Of a stretch of DNA of 12,888 nucleotides, positions 7,227 to 12,888 are shown in pieces. This DNA comes from an uncultured Clostridium sp. Lineage in GTDB: Bacteria; Bacillota; Clostridia; TANB77; CAG-508. A program made the position numbers and the translations under genes. Location: positions 1 to 12,888 of the forward strand of contig CAMNND010000024.1 of assembly GCA_946545035.1 (NCBI GenBank), read 5' to 3'. Below the pieces are notes generated by a model. It saw nothing but the letters and a program-made list of their open reading frames with translations. It ran no database searches and was not told the DNA's origin. Numbering within the stretch: the stretch's first letter is position 1; each line of letters opens with the position of its first letter.

Positions 7227-7827
7227 ATTCTTTGTGATTATTATTTAATTCTTCTAATCTTTCATATATACCATCTAGCCTTTCTTGTTCTCTATCTATA
7301 ACTGGTAATGACCAGTATTTCTTTAAATTCTTTAATTGCTCATCATCTCCACTATATGCCCTATATCCCTTTATTTTTTCAAAAGGTGTCTTTTCGCTCA
7401 TACTTAAAAATAAAGCCTTAAATTTCCACCAGTGAACAAAGTCTTTTGTTAAATCTATTCCTCTATCCCAAAAAGCTCCAAAAATATAATCATCATCATA
7501 CTCATAATTAAATGAAAGCTCTGTTTTCCCTGTATTGATTCCAGTTACTTTTTGGTGGTAATCTTTTCTATCTCCTCGCTGGTAAAACCACAATAATTTA
7601 TCTAAAGCCTCGGCATATAATTCTTTATCACAAGCTAGACGATAATAATTTTCATAACTAGAAAATGCAGGATAAAATTGTCTGAAAATTTCAGACGCTA
7701 ATTCGTTCGTTAATTTTTTATTTATGTAAGCATTTTCTAATTTAATCATTACTCTAAAATCTGCATTTATTTTATATTTTTTTCCTTTTAAAAATACGAA
7801 ATAAGGCAGTTTGTTTAACATTCTCAT
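7225..7827 (-). CDS. Gp15 family tail assembly protein (second tail chaperone)
   Basis: The 200-residue product matches the bacteriophage Gp15 family by its ordered motifs: INADFRVMIKLE (20-31), an aromatic FYPAFSSY segment, EALDKLLWFYQRG (73-85), FNYEYDDDYIFGAFW (106-120) followed by GIDLT, VHWWKFKALFLSMS (131-144) and KIKGYRAYSG (151-160). The C-terminus is a charged helix. In this gene order it occupies the gpGT-like chaperone slot, binding the tape measure protein before tube assembly. That role is inferred from position; Gp15 itself is poorly characterised. ATG overlaps the previous stop by one base (TAATG), with AGGAG nine bases upstream, so it is translationally coupled to its neighbour. 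A terminator overlaps its stop codon. Confidence 0.9.
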   Translation of the reverse strand: MRMLNKLPYFVFLKGKKYKINADFRVMIKLENAYINKKLTNELASEIFRQFYPAFSSYENYYRLACDKELYAEALDKLLWFYQRGDRKDYHQKVTGINTGKTELSFNYEYDDDYIFGAFWDRGIDLTKDFVHWWKFKALFLSMSEKTPFEKIKGYRAYSGDDEQLKNLKKYWSLPVIDREQERLDGIYERLEELNNNHKE

Positions 7828-8288
7828 TAATAATATCTCCTATTATTATTTCTCCTGTTATATCTCTCATTATATCTTCTTTGTGATCTATTCATATAAT
7901 TCTGATTTCCATTATTACTCATTTCTTTTTTTGCATTTTCAATTCCATCTTTAGCTTTTCTCATCATATTATCTGTTAATACTTTTGTATATGTTTCTAT
8001 TAAGAAACCTATTATTCTTGTTTTATCATTTGCCATCATTTCTCCATGGCCATCTTTTACCATCTTATCATTTAAGCGTTTTGTCGCATTTTCTCCAATA
8101 ATGAAATCAATTTGTTCATCTAAACTTTTATTATTTGTATTCTCTTTAAAGTGCTCAATATTATAAATATTCATTTTAAAATCTAATCCAAAAATCTCTA
8201 TCTCTATATTTCTATTAACATCTTCATAACCTAAACTATATCTCTTATTCTTAACTTCACTAATATTTTTTATCTTATCATCACTCAT
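7827..8288 (-). CDS. Tail assembly chaperone-like protein (gpG-like position)
   Basis: The 153-residue product has a short N-terminal beta-like part (NIEIEIFGLDFKMNIYNIEH) and then mostly helices, the usual outline of first tail-assembly chaperones lying between tail tube and tape measure genes. About the last 25 residues form a low-complexity basic tail rich in Asn, Arg and Tyr (MNRSQRRYNERYNRRNNN). The start ATG at 8288 has GAGG eight bases upstream. It overlaps the Gp15 gene by one base. I see no slippery heptamer that would fuse the two by frameshift; the downstream gene has its own start and ribosome binding site. Family identity is uncertain and the role rests on synteny. Confidence 0.7.
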   Translation of the reverse strand: MSDDKIKNISEVKNKRYSLGYEDVNRNIEIEIFGLDFKMNIYNIEHFKENTNNKSLDEQIDFIIGENATKRLNDKMVKDGHGEMMANDKTRIIGFLIETYTKVLTDNMMRKAKDGIENAKKEMSNNGNQNYMNRSQRRYNERYNRRNNNRRYY

Positions 8289-8387
8289 ACTTATATCCTC
8301 ATTCTTTCCAAAATCTATTTTAAGGCATATTATTAACTCAAACTACAAATTACCTTATTATAAAACTTAATTATCTTATATCTTATT

Positions 8388-8921
8388 TTATTGTCCATTA
8401 CTTGACTCTGTAAATGCTCTTGTTGCAACGTCGAATGTTCCATATTGGAAATCTCCTATACCTTTTAAGTCACCATTCAATTTTATTTGCTCTCCTGGTG
8501 CTGGGATTTTACCAGTCATACTTGCTGTTGTTAATATTTTTCTTGCTCTGTATACACCAGTTTGTCCTTCAATAGGTTTCCATAGGTCTACTAAAATTAC
8601 TGGTCTTTGTGCATCGACACCAGTTTTTCTGTAATATAAAATATCATGTAAGTCTTCGATAACAACTTGATTCTTTATTAAATCCATTTCAAGACTGAAT
8701 GCGTTACTATATCCTGTTACTTTTGTTGTATCTGATTTGTCGCCTACATATTGAGTATTTTTTTCTTTTGGGCTTGTATTCTCTTCCATTTTAGAAACAC
8801 CAACATTCATTAGTTGAAAATTAGTGCTATCTGCAGCGCCAATACCCAAATATCTTGCCTCATCGTAAGCCATAACATCAACTAATGGCTCTTGAGGTGT
8901 TTCATTAGTATTATCTGCCAT
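8388..8921 (-). CDS. Major tail (tube) protein
   Basis: The 177-residue product resembles clostridial phage tail tube proteins: an N-terminal NFQLMNVGVSKMEENTSPKE segment, then TQYVGDKSDTTKVTGYSNAF, an alternating beta-strand pattern (FSLEMDLIKNQVVIEDLHDI), VDAQRPVILVDLWKP, and a final beta-hairpin region ending FDVATRAFT. Hexamers of this protein stack to build the non-contractile tube. The start at 8921-8919 has GGAGG eight bases upstream and lies one base after the preceding stop. A 99-bp AT-rich gap follows it, the longest spacer inside the tail module besides the tape measure leader; I see no confident promoter or terminator there. No Ig-like decoration domain is present. Confidence 0.85.
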   Translation of the reverse strand: MADNTNETPQEPLVDVMAYDEARYLGIGAADSTNFQLMNVGVSKMEENTSPKEKNTQYVGDKSDTTKVTGYSNAFSLEMDLIKNQVVIEDLHDILYYRKTGVDAQRPVILVDLWKPIEGQTGVYRARKILTTASMTGKIPAPGEQIKLNGDLKGIGDFQYGTFDVATRAFTESSNGQ

Positions 8922-8922
8922 C

Positions 8923-9369
8923 TTAAATTCCTCCTTTTATTAAAAAATATAATTGGATGTAGTAATTACTAACTGTTCCCTTTTCATCAGTCTGATAGGT
9001 AATCTCATCACTACACCCAATTTTTATTACTTTTTTATTCTTAATAGTAGGATAATTTCTATCCCTATTTTGTTGGTTAATCCAGTCCGAAAAATCGTCT
9101 AACCAATCCAAATTTTCGAGCCTTTGCTCATCACTTTCACTATAATTTTTTAAGAACAGAATATAATTATATTGACGATACCAACATTTTTCGCCTACAT
9201 ATTTATTTGGCATTTCTTCAACGCCACTTCGCTGTAGTGCCAAATTGGTGTTACTGTCTTCTAATTCTTCTGTATGTATTTCATCGGCAAACTCTGTTAT
9301 TTTTTCATATCCTAACAACCAATCATTTATAGATTTTGTAATACTTTTCTCTGTTTTTTCCTCATTCAT
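8923..9369 (-). CDS. Probable tail terminator / minor capsid-type protein
   Basis: The 148-residue product lies directly before the tail tube gene, the usual place of the tail terminator that caps the tube and joins it to the head. It has an N-terminal helix (TKSINDWLLGYEKI), a middle part with NKYVGEKCWYRQYNYILFLK, a helix SDEQRLENLDWLDDFSDWI, and C-terminal strands with KVIKIGCSDEITYQT and NYYIQLYFLIKGG. This alpha/beta order fits the gpU-like terminator fold seen in small 'minor capsid protein' families. ATG overlaps the previous stop (ATGA) and has GGAGG eight bases upstream. The function is inferred from order and outline; the exact family is not certain. Confidence 0.7.
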   Translation of the reverse strand: MNEEKTEKSITKSINDWLLGYEKITEFADEIHTEELEDSNTNLALQRSGVEEMPNKYVGEKCWYRQYNYILFLKNYSESDEQRLENLDWLDDFSDWINQQNRDRNYPTIKNKKVIKIGCSDEITYQTDEKGTVSNYYIQLYFLIKGGI

Positions 9370-9713
9370 TCTGACAACCTCCTTGCATAATCATTCAATT
9401 CTTTTGTAATCACATTCTTTTCGTTATGCGTCATACGTTCAAAAGGCCTTGTTCCTCTTTTTCCATCTTTTTTTCTTATATTCTTTGAATACGCTTGAGC
9501 TTCAGCATATGGAACATTTATATTTACTTTTCCACTTCCAGGGGTTGTACCTGTTAAAATAGATGCCTCTTGTACACCTTCTTTTCTTGATACGTACGGC
9601 TGTAATCTTCTTGCAACTGTTAAATCAAAAAAAGCCTGCAACTTTCCTTGTTCGTCAAGGCCTAATTGAGACTTTATTTGATTTTTACTTTTTAATTTTG
9701 TTTTCCAAGGCAT
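9366..9713 (-). CDS. Probable neck / minor capsid protein
   Basis: The 115-residue basic product has an N-terminal KTKLKSKNQIKSQLGLDEQG, a helix DLTVARRLQPYVSRK, then a Gly-rich GTTPGSGKVNINVPYAEAQA and RPFERMTHNEKNVI. The 'PYxPxxxG...VPYAxxQ...RPFE' outline is typical of phage minor capsid or tail-completion proteins encoded just before the tail terminator. The start is placed at ATG 9713-9711, which forms TAATG with the upstream stop. An in-frame TTG at 9722 would give three more residues but is less likely. There is no strong ribosome binding site, so reinitiation from the preceding gene is expected. Confidence 0.75.
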   Translation of the reverse strand: MPWKTKLKSKNQIKSQLGLDEQGKLQAFFDLTVARRLQPYVSRKEGVQEASILTGTTPGSGKVNINVPYAEAQAYSKNIRKKDGKRGTRPFERMTHNEKNVITKELNDYARRLSE

Positions 9714-10093
9714 TAGATACAACCAATCTTAATGTGATTTAATTCTTGAATATCAATATCATTGAATACAAGATTTTCTACCGAATGAACTTTAAAGACA
9801 TTATCCTTACCATATTTCTCTGACAATTCAGTATATGGTGCACTGTTATTAGTGATAGTATCTGTAATTTCTTTCACTACAATTACATCATCTTTAGCAA
9901 TAACCATATCTTTCTTTGTTATATCGTTTTCAAAAACTCTAATCAAAGCACTATCAACAGAATTTGAACCAGTACGATTATGATTTATTGTATATGTTAG
10001 TCTAACACTAGCCTTTACATTAAATCTTTCATTTTCTTTGTTAGGGTTTTTATGATATATCGTTATATCTTGTTTTGGAAAATCATCATACAT
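9713..10093 (-). CDS. Probable head closure / connector protein
   Basis: The 126-residue product begins MYDDFPKQDITIYHKNPNKE, similar in style to small clostridial phage proteins (possibly DUF6751) lying second after the capsid connector. It appears beta-rich (VKASVRLTYTINHN, SALIRVFEND, MVIAKDDVIVVKEI), and the C-terminal half holds KVHSVENLVFNDIDIQELNH, a common closing motif for these proteins. The place fits a stopper/head-closure protein. ATG overlaps the upstream gene by eight bases and has no clear ribosome binding site, so translation is probably coupled. The family name is tentative. Confidence 0.65.
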   Translation of the reverse strand: MYDDFPKQDITIYHKNPNKENERFNVKASVRLTYTINHNRTGSNSVDSALIRVFENDITKKDMVIAKDDVIVVKEITDTITNNSAPYTELSEKYGKDNVFKVHSVENLVFNDIDIQELNHIKIGCI

Positions 10094-10442
10094 AGCAAGT
10101 CAACTCATCTGGTAAGTTATTGAGAATGTCTTTTCGTTTTTCCTTGAAATCGCTATCAGATATTTTATTAAACGTTTTACTTACACCATCAATAGAATAA
10201 GATGCTACATTTCTGCTATCACTAATTTCTTTTTGATGTAATAAATCGACTAGAGCACAAGTAGTATATTTCAACCTGTCCTGTGCTCTATCTGATAAAC
10301 TCTTGATTACATCATCTGTCAAATCTTGATTGGTATTATAATCTATTATTCTGCTTGCCTCTATACATAGTCTTGAAAACTCTTGGCTATCAAGACTACC
10401 CAAAAAACTTGTTTTATAGTATGTATGGTCTGCATAATTCAT
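10086..10442 (-). CDS. Head-tail connector (adaptor) protein, gp6-like
   Basis: The 118-residue mostly helical product begins MNYADHTYYKTSFLG and continues with SQEFSRLCIEASRIIDYNT, then a long helix around DVIKSLSDRAQDRLKYTTCA, ending in a Cys-containing tail. 'Y..ty....lg..i......l..ra...iD..t' is the outline of the gp6/gp15-type adaptor that binds the portal ring and starts the connector. The start is assigned to ATG 10442 because GGTAGG lies eight bases upstream; the in-frame GTG at 10451 lies within that ribosome binding site. It follows the coiled-coil gene by 13 bases and overlaps the next gene by eight. Confidence 0.75.
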   Translation of the reverse strand: MNYADHTYYKTSFLGSLDSQEFSRLCIEASRIIDYNTNQDLTDDVIKSLSDRAQDRLKYTTCALVDLLHQKEISDSRNVASYSIDGVSKTFNKISDSDFKEKRKDILNNLPDELTCYV

Positions 10443-10455
10443 TTGCAACACCTAC

Positions 10456-10710
10456 CTATTTCTTTAGCTTTTCATTCTCTTTTTTTAAAGCCTCGTTTTC
10501 AGCTTTTAATGTTTCAACATTAGCTTTTAAATCACTAATTTGTGCATTTAATTTTTCATTTTCTTTGCTAATCTTTTCAACATCAACATTTGAAGTTCCT
10601 TTTTCTAATTCTTTTATTTTATCTTTTAAAGCCTCGTTTTCAGCTTTTAATGTTTCAACATTTTTTTCATCATTCTTAAAAGAATGTCCTATTCCTACTT
10701 CTCTAGCCAT
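10456..10710 (-). CDS. Small coiled-coil virion-module protein with internal duplication
   Basis: The 84-residue product has a short N-terminus (MAREVGIGHSFKND) and then is almost entirely a charged coiled coil of Lys, Glu, Asn and Leu up to its KENEKLKK end. The 13-residue block NVETLKAENEALK occurs twice, at 17-29 and 64-76, with an identical 39-base DNA match. A Gly/Thr/Ser break (GTSN, 38-41) separates the halves. Small proteins between capsid and connector genes in related phages can be decoration, head-fibre or scaffold-like factors; I cannot assign one here. The start at 10710 has AAAGGCAGG about eight bases upstream, and the gene follows the capsid stop by 17 bases. The ordinary start, ribosome binding site and position in the operon support a real gene despite its low complexity. 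Confidence 0.8.
   Translation of the reverse strand: MAREVGIGHSFKNDEKNVETLKAENEALKDKIKELEKGTSNVDVEKISKENEKLNAQISDLKANVETLKAENEALKKENEKLKK
10483..10521 (-). repeat. 39-bp perfect direct repeat, copy 2 in coding order
   Basis: The 39 bases at 10483-10521 are identical to those at 10624-10662, offset 141 bp (47 codons). Every codon of the shared 13-residue block is the same, including synonymous positions. This points to recent duplication or gene conversion. Confidence 0.9.
10624..10662 (-). repeat. 39-bp perfect direct repeat, copy 1 in coding order
   Basis: This is the partner of 10483-10521, encoding NVETLKAENEALK at residues 17-29 of the coiled-coil protein. The 47-residue offset is not a multiple of seven, so the two copies sit in different heptad registers unless the GTSN break resets it. 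Confidence 0.9.
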
Positions 10711-10727
10711 TTAGAATACCTGCCTTT

Positions 10728-11600
10728 CTATGCTTTGTATGATACTGCAATACCTGCAGTTTTATTAGCATAATAATCATTTAAACCATAGATTCTGTAT
10801 AACCATTTGTAGTTATCTCCATCTTGGTCTTGGTCTGGAGTAAATACTTTCATTTTATTATGTTTTGTGTATTGTAATAATGCTGGCTTGTGTATAATCA
10901 TAAAGTTAATATCTTTTGCTCCTGTTCCTGGTTCAAATCCACCAACTTTTTCTCCTTCAGATACACCATCTTTTAACTTAATTACAGTCTTAAATCTTGC
11001 TTGTGGAACTGTCTTTACACTAGCAAATTTATTAAGTAATTCTTTTGATTTATATGTATCCATATCTCTTATAAATCCTAATAGAGTTGATGTAATTCTT
11101 AAATGTCTATCGCTTTCTGGAACTCCGTCATCTGTCATTTTGTCATATAATGCAGCTATAGCACTATATACAGATTGTGCATCTGCGTATGTACCAGTTG
11201 TTTTGCTTATTTGTGGAATTGCACAATATGTGCTATATCTTACAGCATCTACCTCTGGAATAACTTTTGTTCTTAAAAATTCTGCAGATACATTTGCAAG
11301 GATAACGCCTCCTGTTTCCTCGTTATCAATAGCATCTGTTTTTAATTTTCTTCCTCTTTCATAATTGAACTTTTTAGTTTCATTTGTTAACTGGATGTCT
11401 CCTCCTACATATCCACTATTTCTGTCGAAATCTCCTAGTCCATCCATATCTAATACTGGAACTATAATTTCATTTGCATTTTTACCAGCTTGTACTAAAT
11501 CTCCATTTATATCGAAATCAGATGTTGTACTTTCTGATGCATATATTTTGTCCAAAAGTTTTGGAGCATTTTCCTTAAATAAAGTAATTGAATTTGGCAT
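10728..11600 (-). CDS. Major capsid protein (HK97-like fold)
   Basis: The 290-residue product follows the scaffold gene, as the coat protein does in most siphoviruses. Its N-terminal arm includes KLLDKIYASESTTSDFDING, followed by ANEIIVPVLDMDGLGDFDR. The centre has GRKLKTDAIDNEETGGVILA and VIPEVDAVRYSTYCAI, the spine-helix type segment of clostridial phage capsid proteins. A P-domain-like part has LRITSTLLGFIRDMDTYKSK. The C-terminal half carries FMIIHKPALLQYTKHNKMKV and closes with YRIYGLNDYYANKTAGIAV, a strong family ending. There is no long N-terminal delta domain or protease gene in view, in line with a separate scaffold. The start at 11600 has AAAGGAAG upstream. Confidence 0.92.
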   Translation of the reverse strand: MPNSITLFKENAPKLLDKIYASESTTSDFDINGDLVQAGKNANEIIVPVLDMDGLGDFDRNSGYVGGDIQLTNETKKFNYERGRKLKTDAIDNEETGGVILANVSAEFLRTKVIPEVDAVRYSTYCAIPQISKTTGTYADAQSVYSAIAALYDKMTDDGVPESDRHLRITSTLLGFIRDMDTYKSKELLNKFASVKTVPQARFKTVIKLKDGVSEGEKVGGFEPGTGAKDINFMIIHKPALLQYTKHNKMKVFTPDQDQDGDNYKWLYRIYGLNDYYANKTAGIAVSYKA

Positions 11601-11621
11601 ATTTATTCTTCCTTTCTATTT

Positions 11622-12203
11622 CTATTTTTTTGCGTTGTCTTGAATTCCCATTGCTCTTTCCAACATTGCTAGTCCATCATCTTTAGTTGGGTTGGTATGG
11701 TCTCCACCAAGTACAACTTCACTTTGCGAATCATTAGTATTTGGCTCTTCGTTAAACAAATAAGAATAATTTTTTCTAACATCCTCTAATTGTTCATCTA
11801 CACCTGTTACTGAGTATTCGCCCTTTTCATTTTTCTCGTATTTGATTTTTTCCTTGTCTAATTTGCTCATAACAAGGTCAAAATCTTTTGCACCTTTGAT
11901 ACAGCTCTCTAGTGCTTTGTTTTTCTTAAACTCATCAAATGCTTTTGAACCTTCTTCTTTACCTCTGTTGTACTCATCTAGTTTAATTTTGTCTAAATCT
12001 AGACTTTCATTTTCTTTTATTTTTGTATTTAATTCATCTATCAAACTTTGTTTTACTGATACTTCATTCTTTGCTGATTCTGTTTTTGCTTTTTCTGCAT
12101 TTATATCGTTTCCATTTTCGTTTATGATACTATCTATAATACTTTTTCTTGTGCTTTCATCTTCAATCACATTTAATAAATTCTCTAAAAAACTTCTTTT
12201 CAT
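11622..12203 (-). CDS. Capsid scaffolding protein (GP20 / minor structural protein type)
   Basis: The 193-residue acidic helical product has a long coiled-coil first half (AEKAKTESAKNEVSVKQS, then IDELNTKIKENESLDLDKIK) and a conserved GP20-like segment, CIKGAKDFDLVMSKLDKEKI, followed by GVDEQLEDVRKNYSYLFNE. The C-terminus is disordered and ends in a helix (DDGLAMLERAMGIQDNAKK), where scaffold proteins typically contact the coat protein. It would guide procapsid assembly and then leave. The start at 12203 has AGGAGGAG six bases upstream. The 5' leader contains a short GGGG/CCCC hairpin (12246-12231) just before the ribosome binding site, and further up the terminator and RNA described separately. 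It heads the structural operon in this window. Confidence 0.88.
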   Translation of the reverse strand: MKRSFLENLLNVIEDESTRKSIIDSIINENGNDINAEKAKTESAKNEVSVKQSLIDELNTKIKENESLDLDKIKLDEYNRGKEEGSKAFDEFKKNKALESCIKGAKDFDLVMSKLDKEKIKYEKNEKGEYSVTGVDEQLEDVRKNYSYLFNEEPNTNDSQSEVVLGGDHTNPTKDDGLAMLERAMGIQDNAKK

Positions 12204-12314
12204 ATATTTCTCCTCCTACGATTTGTTAACGGGGTTTTTCTTCCCCTTGAATTTAAAATATTTGCTATTTTTAACGTCGTATGCCCAACACTTTAGTTTA
12301 TTTATGCCAAAACT

Positions 12315-12360
12315 AAAAAAGGCCTAAAAAAAGAACCTCGTCGACTTAGGCTCTTTTTTA
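12315..12360 (-). terminator. Intrinsic terminator before scaffold gene, with two competing 3' arms
   Basis: On the minus strand a 12-bp stem (arms 12359-12348 and 12337-12326, one G-U pair) with a loop of about nine bases containing GTCGAC ends in a T-run. The stem pairs an A-run with that T-run around a GAGCCT/AGGTTC core, so it could work in both directions, but the minus strand keeps the G-U pair that becomes A-C on the other. A second arm at 12327-12315 (TTAGGCC plus six T) can also pair with the same left arm with one bulge. It separates the accessory genes from the scaffold gene, so downstream expression needs readthrough or a promoter I cannot identify. Confidence 0.75.
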
Positions 12361-12364
12361 TTTG

Positions 12365-12421
12365 TATTAGCTGGTGTAGGGACACCATTTAACCAACGGT
12401 CGCTCTCGGTTGGCACTAATA
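12365..12421 (-). ncRNA. Candidate structured RNA: three-way junction upstream of terminator
   Basis: On the minus strand a 6-bp closing stem (12421-12416 with 12370-12365, TATTAG/CTAATA) encloses two hairpins: CCAAC/GTTGG (12413-12409 with 12397-12393, 11-base loop) and a 6-bp TGGTGT/ACACCA stem (12387-12382 with 12377-12372, loop CCCT). All three helices are perfectly paired. About 47 percent of its bases are G or C by count, well above the surrounding AT-rich DNA. The terminator starts five bases later. It does not match a tRNA, purine riboswitch or hammerhead core that I know. It may be a small RNA, a leader element, or an antitermination (put-like) site; the structure is seen in the sequence, the role is a guess. 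Confidence 0.55.
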
Positions 12422-12427
12422 ATTAAC

Positions 12428-12682
12428 TTATTCTACTATTTTCCAATCATCAGCAAGCATATCGGCTTGGCTTGCTAACCAACCCATTTGAACACCTGAT
12501 GTTCCAACAAATGCAATTGCTTTGTTACCTATACAGCTGTGGTCACAATTTATTACCATACCATCTGCATTTTTGTAACTGATAGCTGTTGCTAATTCTA
12601 TGTATTGATTTTTTCCATTCCAACCTGCTCTTTGTAGTTTCTTACCTTGTTTTAATAATTTAATTGCATCTCCAAAATCCAT
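12428..12682 (-). CDS. tad2: Tad2-family (DUF2829) anti-Thoeris protein
   Basis: The 84-residue product spans the whole DUF2829 family: MDFGDAIKLLKQGKKLQRAG, then WNGKNQYIEL (21-30), a central strand region with AIAFVGTSGVQMGWLASQ (55-72) and the hallmark ending ADMLADDWKIVE. Known members such as Tad2 of phage SPO1 bind and sequester the cyclic ADP-ribose-type signal of Thoeris defence, and some homologues bind cyclic nucleotides of CBASS. The start is ATG 12682 (GGAGG seven bases upstream); the ATG at 12706 lies inside the DUF6275 gene. It follows that gene by two bases, so the pair is co-transcribed. Which signal this copy binds cannot be read from sequence alone. Confidence 0.87.
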   Translation of the reverse strand: MDFGDAIKLLKQGKKLQRAGWNGKNQYIELATAISYKNADGMVINCDHSCIGNKAIAFVGTSGVQMGWLASQADMLADDWKIVE

Positions 12683-12684
12683 TT

Positions 12685-12888
12685 TTAATCCTCCATTTTT
12701 ATACATTTATTTTCTAGCTTAACGTAGGCATCAAAGTATAGTTCTTTTTTGTCTCCGTTATATGTGCATTCAAAATACATCTTGTCTGGTAATGATGTAG
12801 CAAGTAATGCTTTGTTATTTTGAAGATTTTTTACACTCCATACTACATATATATCAAACTTTGGAATTTCTGCCGATTTGTCTAAATT
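12685..12888 (-). CDS. DUF6275 family phage protein, C-terminal part
   Basis: This frame enters from the right edge; 67 residues are visible. FDIYVVWSVKNLQNNKALLA and LPDKMYFECTYNGDKKELYF, ending DAYVKLENKCIKMED, form the characteristic C-terminal part of DUF6275, a small Firmicute phage family of unknown function. Perhaps 20-30 N-terminal residues lie outside the window. The stop lies two bases before the Tad2 start, and the Tad2 ribosome binding site overlaps the last codons, so the genes form one unit. The protein has no membrane segment or signal peptide in the visible part. Adjacency to an anti-defence gene makes a host-takeover role possible but unproven. Confidence 0.85.
   Translation of the reverse strand, partial: NLDKSAEIPKFDIYVVWSVKNLQNNKALLATSLPDKMYFECTYNGDKKELYFDAYVKLENKCIKMED

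Noticed and set aside
7820..7860. Programmed frameshift joining the two tail chaperone genes
   Set aside because: The second gene has its own ATG (TAATG overlap) and AGGAG site, and no convincing slippery heptamer is seen.
8289..8387. Promoter in the AT-rich gap between tail tube and chaperone genes
   Set aside because: A TATAAT-like hexamer occurs on the minus strand but no acceptable -35 lies at the right distance; in such AT-rich DNA this is expected by chance.
10440..10451. GTG start at 10451 for the connector protein
   Set aside because: It lies inside the likely ribosome binding site; ATG 10442 has correct spacing.
12231..12246. GGGG/CCCC hairpin in the scaffold leader as a terminator
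   Set aside because: The stem is only four base pairs and has no T-run after it on the minus strand; at most a weak leader structure.
10867..12327. Several + strand open frames opposite capsid and scaffold genes
   Set aside because: Compositional shadows of low-GC minus-strand genes; no start signals and no recognisable protein features.
12365..12421. tRNA gene
   Set aside because: Only two internal hairpins, no anticodon arm, no GGTTCGA-type T loop and no CCA-ready acceptor of seven pairs.

Overview
The window is a block of late structural genes from a tailed phage or prophage with siphovirus morphology (long non-contractile tail) infecting a low-GC Gram-positive host. It is AT-rich, uses AGA/ATA-rich codons with the standard code (TGA, TAA and TAG all act as stops), has strong AGGAGG-type ribosome binding sites, and carries Firmicute phage families (Gp15, GP20-like scaffold, BppU-like fibre, DUF6275, DUF2829/Tad2). 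A Clostridia-type gut host is the best guess, but the sequence does not name one. Every credible gene is on the minus strand, so transcription runs from high to low coordinates; + strand open frames are shadows.

In transcription order: (1) 12888-12428, two accessory genes two bases apart: the 3' end of a DUF6275 gene and a Tad2-family anti-Thoeris protein. (2) 12427-12204, a non-coding gap with a candidate three-way-junction RNA followed directly by an intrinsic terminator. (3) 12203-8923, head and connector genes: scaffold, major capsid protein, a small coiled-coil protein with a recent internal duplication, then four small connector/neck/tail-completion genes overlapping by 1-8 bases. (4) 8921-7225, tail tube protein and two tail-assembly chaperone-like proteins, the second a clear Gp15 family member. 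(5) An intrinsic terminator at 7226-7196 between Gp15 and the tape measure gene. (6) 7169-4569, the tape measure gene, with a 5' part broken by six one-base insertions. (7) 4568-26, baseplate: hub protein, a protein I do not recognise, a histidine-rich tail-collar protein and a BppU-like fibre with a coiled-coil stalk and collagen-like patch. The first codons of a further gene run off the left edge.

The genes work as one assembly line: scaffold and capsid build the procapsid, connectors close it, chaperones and the tape measure set tail length around which the tube polymerises, and hub and fibre proteins form the adhesive tip. The accessory cassette would act against host signalling defence.

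The most unusual signals are the six inserted bases in the tape measure gene, each a C directly before a GG (a G after CC on the + strand); removing them restores one 864-codon reading frame and well-known tape measure motifs. Others are the structured RNA plus terminator before the scaffold gene, an 11/22/44-residue periodicity along the tape measure protein, and no obvious distal tail (Dit) gene between tape measure and hub.
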